Shown: in pieces, positions 18,168 through 25,864 of the stretch
Position numbering within the stretch: the stretch's first letter is position 1
Layout: each line of letters begins with the position of its first letter
From: an uncultured Monoglobus sp.
GTDB taxonomy: Bacteria > Bacillota > Clostridia > Monoglobales > Monoglobaceae
Length of the DNA: 35,337 nucleotides
Assembly (NCBI GenBank): GCA_947630505.1
Contig: CANRHV010000028.1
Span: forward strand, 1 to 35,337
Reading direction: 5' to 3'
Notes under the pieces: model-generated
Databases searched by the model: none
Told to the model about the DNA's origin: nothing
Seen by the model: the letters and a program-made list of their open reading frames with translations, nothing else
Position numbers and translations under genes: made by a program

Positions 18168-19376
18168 ATGAAATGGAAAGACGTATCTAAATATTTGGGA
18201 CTGTTTGTGTTCGCGGTGGCGGTCATCGCGGTATACAAGACCTTTGACAATATCGGCACGATCTTTAAGTGGCTGGGCGGTTTGGTGACTTTGGTTAGGC
18301 CGTTTATAATCGGCTTTGTCATAGCGTACATACTTATGGCGCCCTGCCGCTTTATTGAAAAATTTTTGGAAAAGCGCGGAAACAAATGGCTCAAGGAGCA
18401 CCGCCGCCCCATCGCGGTAGTGACGATCTACGCGGCTTTTATCCTGCTTATCGTTCTGGTGCTTGTGGCGATCGTGCCCGCTATCGTGTCGAACCTGATC
18501 GATTTCTATAACAACCTGCCCGAGCTTATAGATGAGTTCGTCAATTGGTTCAACTCCCTCGATCTGGGCGTCACGCTCGGCGAGAACACGCTGTCGCAGC
18601 TTTTCGAGAATGAGTATTTCTCGGTACAGCAGCTTTTAAAGTTTTTGGACCTCGCAAACATGAACCGCTACGCCCAGGGCGTCATAAATTTCGGCTCGGG
18701 CGTTGTGCACGTGTTTATGGGCCTTATCGTCTCGATCTACATGCTGCTTGACCGCGCGAACTTAAAACGCGGACTGTCGCGCCTGTCGCGGGACATATTC
18801 AAAGAAAAGACCCGCTCGTTTGTGGTAAAATATCTTCGCCGCATAAACGAGTTTGCCAACAAGTATATCTATTGCATGTTGGTCGACGCGGTGATAATCT
18901 TCGTGCTCGGTTTTTTGGTTATGACGGTCGAGGGCGTCAAATACGCGCCGCTGCTGGGTCTTATGCTTGGCGTGTTCAACCTGATACCCTATTTCGGCGC
19001 GATCATAGCCACCGCTGCCATAGGCGTTATCACCGTGTTCACAGGCTCGCTGACTCTGGCGATCGTGGCGGTTGTTTCAATGATAGTCGTTCAGCAGCTC
19101 GACGCCAACCTTATTCAGCCAAAGCTGTTCGCGGGCTCGCTGCAGGTCAAGCCGCTGTGGGTCATCTTCGCGGTGTTTGTGGGCGGCGGTCTCTGCGGAA
19201 CCATCGGAATTTTTTTGGCGGTGCCCATCGCCGCGCTTGGGCGCAGCATAATCATCGACTTTATGGAATACCGCGAAGCCAAGGCCGGTATCCCCAGTCC
19301 GCCCCGCGAAGAAGAACCGCCCCCGAAAAAGCATAAGCACCATATACATTTCGGTAAACATAATGATGAGGAATAA
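18168..19376 (+). CDS. AI-2E family transporter (UPF0118 membrane protein)
   Basis: A 402-residue polytopic membrane protein with about eight hydrophobic segments, N- and C-terminal to a soluble loop (about 105-165), and family motifs NLIPYFGAIIA (about 278-288), QQLDANLIQPKLFAGSLQV and FLAVPIAA. The family includes transporters linked to autoinducer-2 export and Na+/H+ antiporters; the substrate here cannot be read. The C-terminus is an unusual proline-rich and histidine-rich cytoplasmic tail (PPPKKHKHHIHFGKHNDEE) that might bind metal. The ribosome binding site lies inside an upstream repeat element. It converges with the SOD gene across a shared terminator. Confidence 0.88.
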   Translation: MKWKDVSKYLGLFVFAVAVIAVYKTFDNIGTIFKWLGGLVTLVRPFIIGFVIAYILMAPCRFIEKFLEKRGNKWLKEHRRPIAVVTIYAAFILLIVLVLVAIVPAIVSNLIDFYNNLPELIDEFVNWFNSLDLGVTLGENTLSQLFENEYFSVQQLLKFLDLANMNRYAQGVINFGSGVVHVFMGLIVSIYMLLDRANLKRGLSRLSRDIFKEKTRSFVVKYLRRINEFANKYIYCMLVDAVIIFVLGFLVMTVEGVKYAPLLGLMLGVFNLIPYFGAIIATAAIGVITVFTGSLTLAIVAVVSMIVVQQLDANLIQPKLFAGSLQVKPLWVIFAVFVGGGLCGTIGIFLAVPIAALGRSIIIDFMEYREAKAGIPSPPREEEPPPKKHKHHIHFGKHNDEE

Positions 19377-19404
19377 AAAAGAAATCCGCGAGGATTTCTT
19401 TTTT
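19375..19404. terminator. Bidirectional terminator
   Basis: AAAAAAGAAATCC (19375-19387) pairs with GGATTTCTTTTTT (19392-19404) around a GCGA loop. The A- and T-tracts on either side make it functional in both directions, for the AI-2E gene (+) and the SOD-like gene (-). Confidence 0.92.
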
Positions 19405-19406
19405 GC

Positions 19407-19859
19407 TTAGCGGCGGATCTTGCCGCAGGCTATTTTTATTCCCGAGTTCCCGGACGGTTGTGTCTTAAAATCGTCCGGCTTGCTGTGAATAATTATCACT
19501 TTTCCGATGATCTCTTTTACGGTGAATCGGTCGGTCAGCACCGACATGTACGCGTATCCCCGGTTTCCGAAAAGCGGCGGCAGATCGCCGGCATGGCACG
19601 GGTGCGGGCTTTCGTTTGGGTCGTAATGCGCGCCCGCGTCGGAAAACGAGTCGGCCGCGTCTCCCGAGCAGCTTGTTCCGCCGTGGATATGAAACGCGAA
19701 TATGCCGCAGCCGTCATCGGTCGGCAGACCGCATATTTTTGCGGTAACCAGCACGCCGTTTGTCATCTGCCTGAAAGTCACGGTCCCGTGAATGTCCGGG
19801 CAGTCACCGCTCCCTTTTACTTCCGCTCGGGCGGCGGAGCATGTGTTATTTTTAGTCAT
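19407..19859 (-). CDS. Cu/Zn superoxide dismutase family protein
   Basis: A 150-residue protein of the Cu/Zn SOD family, which dismutates superoxide. The metal ligands seem complete: FHIHGG (two copper His), GAHYDP (bridging His), SPHPCHAGDL (two zinc His and the Asp) and IIIHSKPDDF (fourth copper His). The disulfide pair is likely the Cys in GTSCSG and that in IACGKI. The catalytic arginine near the C-terminus (GxRxACG in classic enzymes) is lysine here (GIKIACG). There is no signal peptide, whereas most bacterial members are exported. GGGAGG precedes the ATG. It follows the ABC operon by 68 bp with no terminator between, so co-transcription is possible. Confidence 0.85.
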   Translation of the reverse strand: MTKNNTCSAARAEVKGSGDCPDIHGTVTFRQMTNGVLVTAKICGLPTDDGCGIFAFHIHGGTSCSGDAADSFSDAGAHYDPNESPHPCHAGDLPPLFGNRGYAYMSVLTDRFTVKEIIGKVIIIHSKPDDFKTQPSGNSGIKIACGKIRR

Positions 19860-19927
19860 ATTATTACCTCCCGAGGTATAATATGACTAAACCAAAGCGT
19901 CGGTGAAACAAAATGACCGGCGGGTGT

Positions 19928-20722
19928 TTAGTTCAAGAGAGCTCTGTCGTTGGCGAATTCCTCGCCGCTGATGTCGGCGAATTTTTTTAGCAGGTCGTCG
20001 ACCGTGAGCGACTTTTTCTCGTCGCCTTCGGCGCTGTAAATTATCCTGCCTTCGTGCATCATGATAAGCTTGTTGCCGTGGGTTATGGCGTCCTTCATGT
20101 TGTGGGTTATCATCATCGCGGTCAGGCCTTCCTCGCGGATAAACTTGTCCGAAAGCTCCAGCACGGTCGCCGCGGTCTTGGGGTCGAGGGCCGCCGTGTG
20201 CTCGTCGAGCAGCAGCAGCTTGGGCTTCTGCATTACCGCCATCAGAAGCGTCAGCGCCTGGCGCTGGCCGCCCGACAGCAGTCCGACCTTGGTGGACAGC
20301 CTGTACTCAAGGCCGAGGCCCAGGTGGGACAGCATCTCTTTGTATACCTTGCGCTCCTTGTTGGTTATCGCCCATTTAAGGCCGTGGGATTTTCCTCTGC
20401 GGTAGGCGATCGACATGTTTTCCTCGATCCACATGTCCGCGGCGGTGCCCATCATCGGGTCCTGGAACACGCGGCCGAGGTACTTGGCGCGCTTGTGCTC
20501 CGGCAGGCGCGTCACGTCTGCTCCGTCGATAACGATGCTGCCGCGGTCCACGCGGAACACGCCGCAAATGCTGTTGAGCAGCGTGGATTTTCCTGCGCCG
20601 TTGCCGCCGATTATCGTCACGAAGTCGCCTTCGTTAAGTGTCAGGTCAACGCCGCGCAAAGCCTGTTTCTCGTTGACGGTGCCCTTGTTGAACGTCTTGT
20701 GGATATTTGTTACTTTAAGCAT
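19928..20722 (-). CDS. ABC transporter ATP-binding protein (TrpZ-like)
   Basis: This 264-residue ATPase powers the importer encoded with the two upstream genes. Walker A GGNGAGKST (39-47), signature LSGGQRQ (about 148-154), Walker B LLLLDEH (about 170-176) and the switch His in MMITHNM are all present. Its start overlaps the permease end by 8 bp, with AAGGAGG inside the permease gene, so the two are translationally coupled. Close relatives belong to the ABC_sub_bind (DUF534) systems, of which streptococcal TrpXYZ imports tryptophan. The substrate here is not shown by the sequence. Confidence 0.92.
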   Translation of the reverse strand: MLKVTNIHKTFNKGTVNEKQALRGVDLTLNEGDFVTIIGGNGAGKSTLLNSICGVFRVDRGSIVIDGADVTRLPEHKRAKYLGRVFQDPMMGTAADMWIEENMSIAYRRGKSHGLKWAITNKERKVYKEMLSHLGLGLEYRLSTKVGLLSGGQRQALTLLMAVMQKPKLLLLDEHTAALDPKTAATVLELSDKFIREEGLTAMMITHNMKDAITHGNKLIMMHEGRIIYSAEGDEKKSLTVDDLLKKFADISGEEFANDRALLN

Positions 20723-21620
20723 CCTGCGCCGCCTCCTTATCCGTTTTTCTTTCGGCTATTTTGCGTTTCCAATACGGCACGCCCAGGAATACCGCGACAA
20801 CCAGAGCCGACAGCATCTTCAGGTCGTTGGCGTCAAGACCCGCTTGGAGAATAAGGGTGATAACCATATAATATATTATGCCGCCGATGACCGCCGCCAG
20901 AAGCTTCAGCGCGAAGTTCTTGAATATCCGGCTCAGCAGCACCTCGCCGATAATGACCGCCGCAAGGCCGATAACGATCGCGCCGCGGCCCATGTTGATG
21001 TCGGCGAAGCCCTGATACTGCGCCAGCAGCGCGCCCGACAGAGCGACCAGGCCGTTTGACAGCACAAGGCCGATTATCTTGTTGGTCTCGGTGTTGATTC
21101 CGTTGGCTCTCGCCATTTTCTGGTTGCAGCCCGTGGCGCGCAGCGAGTGGCCCAGTTCGGTGCCGAAGAACCAGTACATGACCGCGATGATAACGACAAC
21201 GAATATTGCGCCCGTGAGTATCGCGCCGGAAATGTTGCGCAGAGAGATCATGAGGTCATACTTTTCGACTGAGAGCGGCAGGTTCGCCTTCTGGGACATG
21301 ATGCGCAGGTTTACCGAGTACAGAATAAACTGGGTCAGAATACCCGCGAGTATGGCCGGTATGCCGAACTTGGTGTGGAAAATTCCGGTTATCAGACCCG
21401 CCAGACAGCCCGCGATAAAGGCGATAAGCAGAGCGAGCCACACGTTCATGCCTCCGGTCACGCAGACAACCAGCGTCGCGCCGCCCGTGGCCATGGTGCC
21501 GTCGACCGTAAGGTCGGCGACATCCAGTATCCTGAACGTTATGTAAACGCCCATCGCCATAATGCCCCAGATTATGCCCTGCGCTATCGCGCCCGGCATG
21601 GGGGCAAAAATACTTAGCAT
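20715..21620 (-). CDS. ABC transporter permease (BPD_transp_2 type, TrpY-like)
   Basis: A 301-residue membrane permease of the branched-chain amino acid type (LivH/BPD_transp_2), with eight or so hydrophobic segments. Recognisable stretches are FRILDVADLTVDGTMATGGA, ATGCNQKMARANGINTETNK (the cytoplasmic coupling loop) and GLAAVIIGEVLL. It is downstream of the substrate-binding lipoprotein and overlaps the ATPase gene. GGAAGG precedes the ATG. A stem-loop between it and the binding-protein gene probably sets their different expression levels. A single permease gene implies a homodimer. Confidence 0.92.
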   Translation of the reverse strand: MLSIFAPMPGAIAQGIIWGIMAMGVYITFRILDVADLTVDGTMATGGATLVVCVTGGMNVWLALLIAFIAGCLAGLITGIFHTKFGIPAILAGILTQFILYSVNLRIMSQKANLPLSVEKYDLMISLRNISGAILTGAIFVVVIIAVMYWFFGTELGHSLRATGCNQKMARANGINTETNKIIGLVLSNGLVALSGALLAQYQGFADINMGRGAIVIGLAAVIIGEVLLSRIFKNFALKLLAAVIGGIIYYMVITLILQAGLDANDLKMLSALVVAVFLGVPYWKRKIAERKTDKEAAQDA

Positions 21621-21654
21621 TTATATCATCCTTCCGTTTGTGTTTAGCAAAGAA

Positions 21655-21688
21655 ATTTGCAATGAGGCGGTTCCGCCCCATTGCAAAT
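21655..21688 (-). other. Intercistronic stem-loop between binding protein and permease
   Basis: ATTTGCAATG (21655-21664) pairs with CATTGCAAAT (21679-21688), and inside GGCGG pairs with CCGCC, with one A/C mismatch. There is only a weak T-tract on the minus strand (TTTCTTTG). Such hairpins commonly protect the 3' end of binding-protein mRNA and partially stop transcription, giving more binding protein than permease. Confidence 0.75.
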
Positions 21689-21709
21689 CCGTATTCGGTT
21701 TGATTTTGA

Positions 21710-22741
21710 TTATTCGGCGGCTTCCTCGGCCAGAGCCTCGTAATCATCGGGGATCGTGATTCCCAGCGCCTCGGCGCGCTCGGGTGAATACATCTTTGTG
21801 AGATCCTCGGCGTATCTGATCTCCATCTCGGCGGGATCCTTGCCGTTTACAAGTATGTCATAAGCCATCTCGCCCGCGGCCTGACCAAGGTTGTAGTAAG
21901 AGATAGAGAGAGTGGCGATGCCGCAGGCTCTGCAGATGCCCTCCTCACCGGCGATAACCGGAATGTTTGCGGGAACCGCGATGTTAGCGACGATCTCGCC
22001 GTTGGCCGCAACCGTGTTGTCTGTGGGGATATAGAGCGCGTCCGCGCTGCCGCAGGCCGTTGTGGTTACCGCCGCGATGTCATTGGAGTCCGCGAAGGGA
22101 TACTCGGTCGTGGTGTAGCCCAGCTTTGCGAGCTCAGCCGCGACGATGTCGATCTGATACTTCGAGTTGGCCTCGTTTGAGCAGTAGAGCAGACCGATGT
22201 TTTTCGCGTCGGGCAAAAGCTCTTTGAACATAGCCGCCTGTTCCTCCAGAGGCGCCAGATCGGCTGTGCCCGTGATATTTCTGCCGGTCGTGCCCGTCCA
22301 GTCGTCGATATCGAGAGCCGTGGCGTAGTCCGTGATGGATGTGCCCACGATCGGGATCGAGTCTGTGGCGGCCGCCGCTGCCTGAAGCGCGGGAGTCGCG
22401 TTGGCAAAGATCAGGTCAACGTTTGAGGAAACCTGCTGATTGGCGATAGTGGCGCATGTCGCGCTGTCGCCGGCCGCGTTCTGAAGATCGAACTCAACCT
22501 TGTCGCCCAGCTTGTCCTTAAGAGTGTCCATAAATCCCTCGGTCGCCTTGTCGAGAGCCTCGTGCTGGACCAGCTGAATGAGACCGATGCTGTAGCTCTC
22601 GGCGGAATCGGCCTTGGATTCGGCGCTGTCGCCCGATGTGCCGCTTGTGGTTCCTCCGGTGGTGCCGCCGCAGCCCGCCAGAGACATAACCGTGAGAGCG
22701 GAAGCGGCCAGAATTGCCAATAACTTTTTCATTTTTTTCAT
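21710..22741 (-). CDS. ABC transporter substrate-binding lipoprotein (ABC_sub_bind/TrpX-like)
   Basis: A 343-residue surface lipoprotein with signal peptide and lipobox LAGC (Cys24), then a Gly/Thr/Ser-rich tether and a two-lobe ABC_sub_bind (DUF534) domain. Typical stretches are YSIGLIQLVQHEALDKATEG, IFANATPALQAAAAATDSIP, LLYCSNEANSKYQ and VIAGEEGICRACG. The family includes tryptophan- and tyrosine-binding TrpX. I cannot fix the ligand. It leads a three-gene operon. The ATG at 22741 is preferred over an inner one at 22732 because AAAGGAG lies 10 nt upstream. The short leader lacks a T-box, so tRNA-sensing control is not supported. Confidence 0.92.
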   Translation of the reverse strand: MKKMKKLLAILAASALTVMSLAGCGGTTGGTTSGTSGDSAESKADSAESYSIGLIQLVQHEALDKATEGFMDTLKDKLGDKVEFDLQNAAGDSATCATIANQQVSSNVDLIFANATPALQAAAAATDSIPIVGTSITDYATALDIDDWTGTTGRNITGTADLAPLEEQAAMFKELLPDAKNIGLLYCSNEANSKYQIDIVAAELAKLGYTTTEYPFADSNDIAAVTTTACGSADALYIPTDNTVAANGEIVANIAVPANIPVIAGEEGICRACGIATLSISYYNLGQAAGEMAYDILVNGKDPAEMEIRYAEDLTKMYSPERAEALGITIPDDYEALAEEAAE

Positions 22742-22792
22742 AAAACATAAGCTCCTTTTGGAAAAATTTTTATTTAATTTCGCCTAAAATTT

Positions 22793-22821
22793 ATTTTACC
22801 ATTTTATCGAAACATTGTCAA
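22793..22821 (-). promoter_or_regulatory. Promoter of the ABC transporter operon
   Basis: Minus-strand TTGACA (22821-22816), 17 bp and TAAAAT (22798-22793), about 50 bp before the binding-protein start. Confidence 0.75.
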
Positions 22822-22914
22822 GAAAAACTACCAAATAAGACCAATTTTCTGTCTTAAAATTATTCCTAATATTAAAATATCGCCAATTGATTGTTATGAA
22901 ATATTTACATTATG

Positions 22915-22937
22915 TATATGAATTAATTAATCATATA
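22915..22937. promoter_or_regulatory. Inverted repeat upstream of the XRE gene, possible operator
   Basis: TATATGA (22915-22921) and TCATATA (22931-22937) are perfect inverted arms around ATTAATTAA. A second perfect palindrome, ATTGTACAAT (22953-22962), overlaps the most plausible -10 (TACAAT, 22957-22962). Both lie 20-65 bp before the regulator gene and could be its autoregulatory sites. Confidence 0.4.
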
Positions 22938-22981
22938 TAAAACAAAATATGAATTGTACAATGTAATAGGGTGAAATAATT

Positions 22982-23317
22982 ATGAACAGAAAAAAGTTTG
23001 ATTTTAAACCGATCGGAAAAGCGATAAAAGCGGCGAGATGTGATCGGGGTCTGTCCAGAAACGGATTGGCGGATCTGGTATATATTTCGCCGAGATATAT
23101 CGCGTCGATCGAAAACAACGGTCAGCACCCGAGTCTGCAAATTTTTTATGATATTATAACCGAACTGAATTTATCGGTGGACAAGTATTTTTATCCCGAG
23201 GCGCAAGATAACAAATCGGAACTGCGAGACAGGGTGGACGCGGTTCTTGACACATTGGACGATAAAGATTTAAGCGTGATAATGGCAGCCGCCAAAGCTT
23301 TGAAGGACAGAAAATAA
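22982..23317 (+). CDS. XRE-family helix-turn-helix regulator
   Basis: A 111-residue DNA-binding protein. Residues about 10-65 form an XRE helix-turn-helix: IGKAIKAARCDRGLSRNGLA, then YISPRYIASIENNGQHPSL. The C-terminal third is helical and charged (RDRVDAVLDTLDDKDLSVI), probably for dimerization. AGGGTG precedes the ATG. It is followed after 17 nt by a ribbon-helix-helix peptide and then comEC, all on the same strand, so they may be one unit. The target genes are unknown; the inverted repeats just upstream suggest self-control. Confidence 0.85.
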   Translation: MNRKKFDFKPIGKAIKAARCDRGLSRNGLADLVYISPRYIASIENNGQHPSLQIFYDIITELNLSVDKYFYPEAQDNKSELRDRVDAVLDTLDDKDLSVIMAAAKALKDRK

Positions 23318-23334
23318 TTAAGCGAGGTGCGGTC

Positions 23335-23517
23335 ATGTTTAAAATAGATAACGAATTTCAAAATGCCAATATTTCAAGGACGATAAGATTTACCGAAAAG
23401 CTTTTTGACGAGCTCAGCATGTACGCGGCAAAAAATAATATATCGTTTAATTATCTTGTGCTGCAGTGCTGCAAATATGCGCTGGATAATCTTGACGATT
23501 CCTCAAAGATCGAATAA
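23335..23517 (+). CDS. Small ribbon-helix-helix (Arc/CopG-like) protein
   Basis: A 60-residue protein that reads as a ribbon-helix-helix DNA-binding fold: a beta strand ISRTIRFTEKL, helix FDELSMYAAKNN and helix FNYLVLQCCKYAL. GAGGTG is correctly placed before the ATG. It lies 17 nt after the XRE gene, suggesting a paired regulator. No toxin gene is adjacent, so a toxin-antitoxin role is not supported by what is visible. The function is unknown. Confidence 0.7.
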   Translation: MFKIDNEFQNANISRTIRFTEKLFDELSMYAAKNNISFNYLVLQCCKYALDNLDDSSKIE

Positions 23518-23554
23518 GGCGGTGTTATAATTTTAAAGTAAAGGCGGGATGGAG

Positions 23555-25189
23555 ATGTTTGGGCGCGGGGCGCGGTTTTTCAGATACCGCTATTTGGTCG
23601 CTTTTGTGACGCTTTTTATAATCGGCGATTCTCTGGCGGTGTTCGGCGGACTTGCAAACGGCGGGCAGCGCTTTTTTGCGTGTTTTTTGGTCGGCGGAGC
23701 GGCGTGCCTCATCGCCGCCTTTGTTTTCGCGCTGAGAAAAACGCCCCGGTTAGGCTCGGCGGCTATGTGCGCCGCATACCTTGCGGCTCTGCTGCTGGGG
23801 CTCGCCACCGCGTCGGGATATTACGAGGCCAAAATGAAAACCGCCGAAGCTTTAGACGGCAGGACCGCCGAGGTTTATTGCCGCATTGCATCGGAGCCGA
23901 CACCGAGCAGGTCGGGCAAGACCCTTACCGCCGAGGTCAGACCCGAGTCGATAACGGCGGACGACGCGGAATTTGAGCCAAGCGGCAAAATATTTGTGTC
24001 GATGCCGCTCGGGACCGAGGCGGAGCGCGGCGACGGGTTTTATCTTAAAGGAAAACTGACGATCCCGACCGATGATCTGGACGGTTTTGATTACCGCCGC
24101 TACCGTCTGAGCTGCGGCAGCTGCTTGAATATGTTCGCGGCCGAGGCGGAGGAGACGGAGCTGCGTGTGACGGCCTGTGACAGGTTTTTGTTCGCCGCCG
24201 CTGTCGTGCGGAAAAAGATTTTTGATTACTGCGATACGGTATTTCCCGAAGCCGACGCCGCGGCGCTGATGAAGGGAATATTGACCGGCAGCCGCGAGGA
24301 TTTTTCCGATGAGTTTTACGGGCTCATGTCGGGCTCGGGTTTTATGCACATCGCGGCGGTGTCGGGCCTGCATATAGGCTTTCTGTGCGGCTTTGTGTTT
24401 TTTATGCTGAGAGTTTTCGGGCGAAAGACCGGAGCGCTTTTCGCCGCGCCGATCTTGATTTTTTATATGGCTGCCGCGGATTTCTCGCCTTCGGTCGTCC
24501 GCGCGGTTATTATGACGTGCATCGTTCTGGCGTCGTGGCTGTTTGAGAAAACTCCCGATCTGCCCACCTCTCTTTTCGCCTCGGCGCTTATCCAGTGCCT
24601 GATAAACCCTTTTGTGACCGCGAGCGTCAGTTTTATGATGTCATACATGGCAACGCTGGCGCTGATATTGTTTATGCCGCCGCTTGATCCGCTGCTCAGG
24701 CGGCTCAGTTCGGGAGCGGCGCGGATTTTGGGGAAACGCAAAATCTTTTCGTCCGAGAGGGCGGGCAATATCATATACGGCGCGTGCCTCGCGGTCTTGA
24801 CCTCCGCGGCCGTGTCACTGGCGTGCCAGATAGGAATAACGCCGATAATCCTGCACTATTTCGGTCGCGCGTCATTGCTGTCGTTTTTCGGCAACATCGT
24901 TGTGGTCCCCTGCACGATGGTAGTGTTTGTGGCGGGGCTGATCTGCGTCGCTGTTTACTGCGCGAGCCCGAATATTTCCGCGATGCTCAGCTTTGTCGCG
25001 GTCTATCCGTTCCTTAAAATTATTATCGCCTTGGCGAATGTCTTTTCAAAATTTTCATATGAGACAATGTATACTCCCGGATTTTTCGCGTCGGCGCTTT
25101 ATTATTTCCTCGCACTGATATTGCTGAATTTTCTGACCAATGTTTCCGAAAAATACGGCTCAGGTCCCACAAACGCCGAAAATCCGTGA
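23555..25189 (+). CDS. comEC: ComEC/Rec2 family channel protein lacking the MBL domain
   Basis: This family forms the inner-membrane channel for single-stranded DNA in natural transformation. The 544-residue protein has N-terminal hydrophobic segments, an OB-like DUF4131 soluble region (about 70-195) and the Competence membrane domain, with HIAAVSGLHIGFLCGF (about 265-280) and FSPSVVRAVIM. It ends after the last membrane helices (about 520) without the C-terminal metallo-beta-lactamase-like domain found in B. subtilis ComEC (776 residues). No open frame for that domain follows. The start at 23555 is preferred over 23549 because AGGCGG has better spacing. No other competence genes are in the window, so whether it works in DNA uptake is open. 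Confidence 0.85.
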   Translation: MFGRGARFFRYRYLVAFVTLFIIGDSLAVFGGLANGGQRFFACFLVGGAACLIAAFVFALRKTPRLGSAAMCAAYLAALLLGLATASGYYEAKMKTAEALDGRTAEVYCRIASEPTPSRSGKTLTAEVRPESITADDAEFEPSGKIFVSMPLGTEAERGDGFYLKGKLTIPTDDLDGFDYRRYRLSCGSCLNMFAAEAEETELRVTACDRFLFAAAVVRKKIFDYCDTVFPEADAAALMKGILTGSREDFSDEFYGLMSGSGFMHIAAVSGLHIGFLCGFVFFMLRVFGRKTGALFAAPILIFYMAAADFSPSVVRAVIMTCIVLASWLFEKTPDLPTSLFASALIQCLINPFVTASVSFMMSYMATLALILFMPPLDPLLRRLSSGAARILGKRKIFSSERAGNIIYGACLAVLTSAAVSLACQIGITPIILHYFGRASLLSFFGNIVVVPCTMVVFVAGLICVAVYCASPNISAMLSFVAVYPFLKIIIALANVFSKFSYETMYTPGFFASALYYFLALILLNFLTNVSEKYGSGPTNAENP

Positions 25190-25232
25190 TTTTCCCGAAT
25201 AAAAAATTTTTTGACTTTTTTTGAAAAAACTA

Positions 25233-25260
25233 TTGACAAATAAAAAAATCGTGCTATAAT
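25233..25260 (+). promoter_or_regulatory. Sigma-A promoter of the ctsR operon
   Basis: Perfect TTGACA (25233-25238), 16-bp spacer and perfect TATAAT (25255-25260). The start site falls near 25267, so the CtsR operator just downstream would block initiation. Confidence 0.92.
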
Positions 25261-25269
25261 AGGGTTGTA

Positions 25270-25292
25270 AGTCAAAGAAAGTCAAAGTCAAA
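25270..25292 (+). promoter_or_regulatory. CtsR operator with a third heptad
   Basis: AGTCAAA-GAA-AGTCAAA (25270-25286) matches the CtsR consensus RGTCAAANANRGTCAAA exactly. A third heptad AGTCAAA (25286-25292) overlaps the second by one base. An imperfect inverted copy, TTTGACT-TTT-TTTGAAA (25210-25226), lies upstream of the -35. The site sits at the transcription start of the operon, consistent with autorepression by CtsR. Confidence 0.92.
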
Positions 25293-25325
25293 TTTGATAA
25301 TAATATGTCGGGAAGTGATTAAAAA

Positions 25326-25778
25326 GTGAAACTCAGCAATGTTATAGAGGATTTTATCAACGACATGCTGAAGCAGGCGGAGGCGGGCGAGATCGAGCTT
25401 CGGCGCAAGGAACTGGCGGACAGGTTCAGCTGCGTGCCGTCTCAGATCAACTACGTCATATCCACTCGGTTTTCCCCCGAAAAGGGGTACCTGGTGGAGA
25501 GCCGCAGGGGCGGCGGAGGTTATATCCGCATAAGCCGCGTGGCGTACGACAGCAGCGGAGCCAAGCTGATGCACGTGATAAATTCCGTTGGGAACAGCAT
25601 AGGCGCGGGCAGCGCGGAGGCGATCGTCAAAAACTGTTATGACTACGGTTTGATCAGCGAGAGAGAGGCAAAGATAATAATGAGCGTCATAAGCGAAAAG
25701 GCGCTGCCTCTCAAGCAGCCTGAGCAGGATCAAGTTCGGGCGCGGATCCTTAAAAACGCGCTTGTAAGCGTCGCTTAA
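25326..25778 (+). CDS. ctsR: Transcriptional repressor CtsR
   Basis: CtsR is the heat-shock repressor of clp genes in Firmicutes. The 150-residue product has the N-terminal winged helix-turn-helix SQINYVISTRFSPEKGYLVE, then the glycine-rich wing RRGGGGYIRI. The Arg just before the glycines is the residue McsB phosphorylates (Arg62 in Geobacillus/Bacillus) to inactivate the repressor. The C-terminal part (about 75-150) is the dimer and McsB-interacting domain. It is the first gene of ctsR-mcsA-mcsB-clpC with its own operator. A GGAAGTGATT site precedes the ATG. Length and order match the family. Confidence 0.96.
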   Translation: MKLSNVIEDFINDMLKQAEAGEIELRRKELADRFSCVPSQINYVISTRFSPEKGYLVESRRGGGGYIRISRVAYDSSGAKLMHVINSVGNSIGAGSAEAIVKNCYDYGLISEREAKIIMSVISEKALPLKQPEQDQVRARILKNALVSVA

Positions 25779-25819
25779 TGAGCGGAGAGATTTTGAAAGG
25801 TGCCGAAAGGCATAGTGAT

Positions 25820-25845
25820 CCCAAAAAGCGAAAACGCTTTTTGGG
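25820..25845 (+). other. Perfect hairpin between ctsR and mcsA
   Basis: CCCAAAAAGCG (25820-25830), loop AAAA and CGCTTTTTGGG (25835-25845) give an 11-bp perfect stem. There is no T-tract after it; instead AAAGAGGAGG, the mcsA ribosome binding site, begins at the base of the stem. It could protect or process the mRNA, or change mcsA translation relative to ctsR. Confidence 0.75.
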
Positions 25846-25864
25846 AAAGAGGAGGTTGATTTTT

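Noticed and set aside
22742..22815. T-box or riboswitch leader for the ABC transporter
   Set aside because: The leader from the best promoter is only about 50 nt, too short for a T-box or known riboswitch.
25778..25864. Upstream start of mcsA overlapping the ctsR stop
   Set aside because: The residues added do not match McsA, would translate through a perfect hairpin, and the strong ribosome binding site supports 25865.
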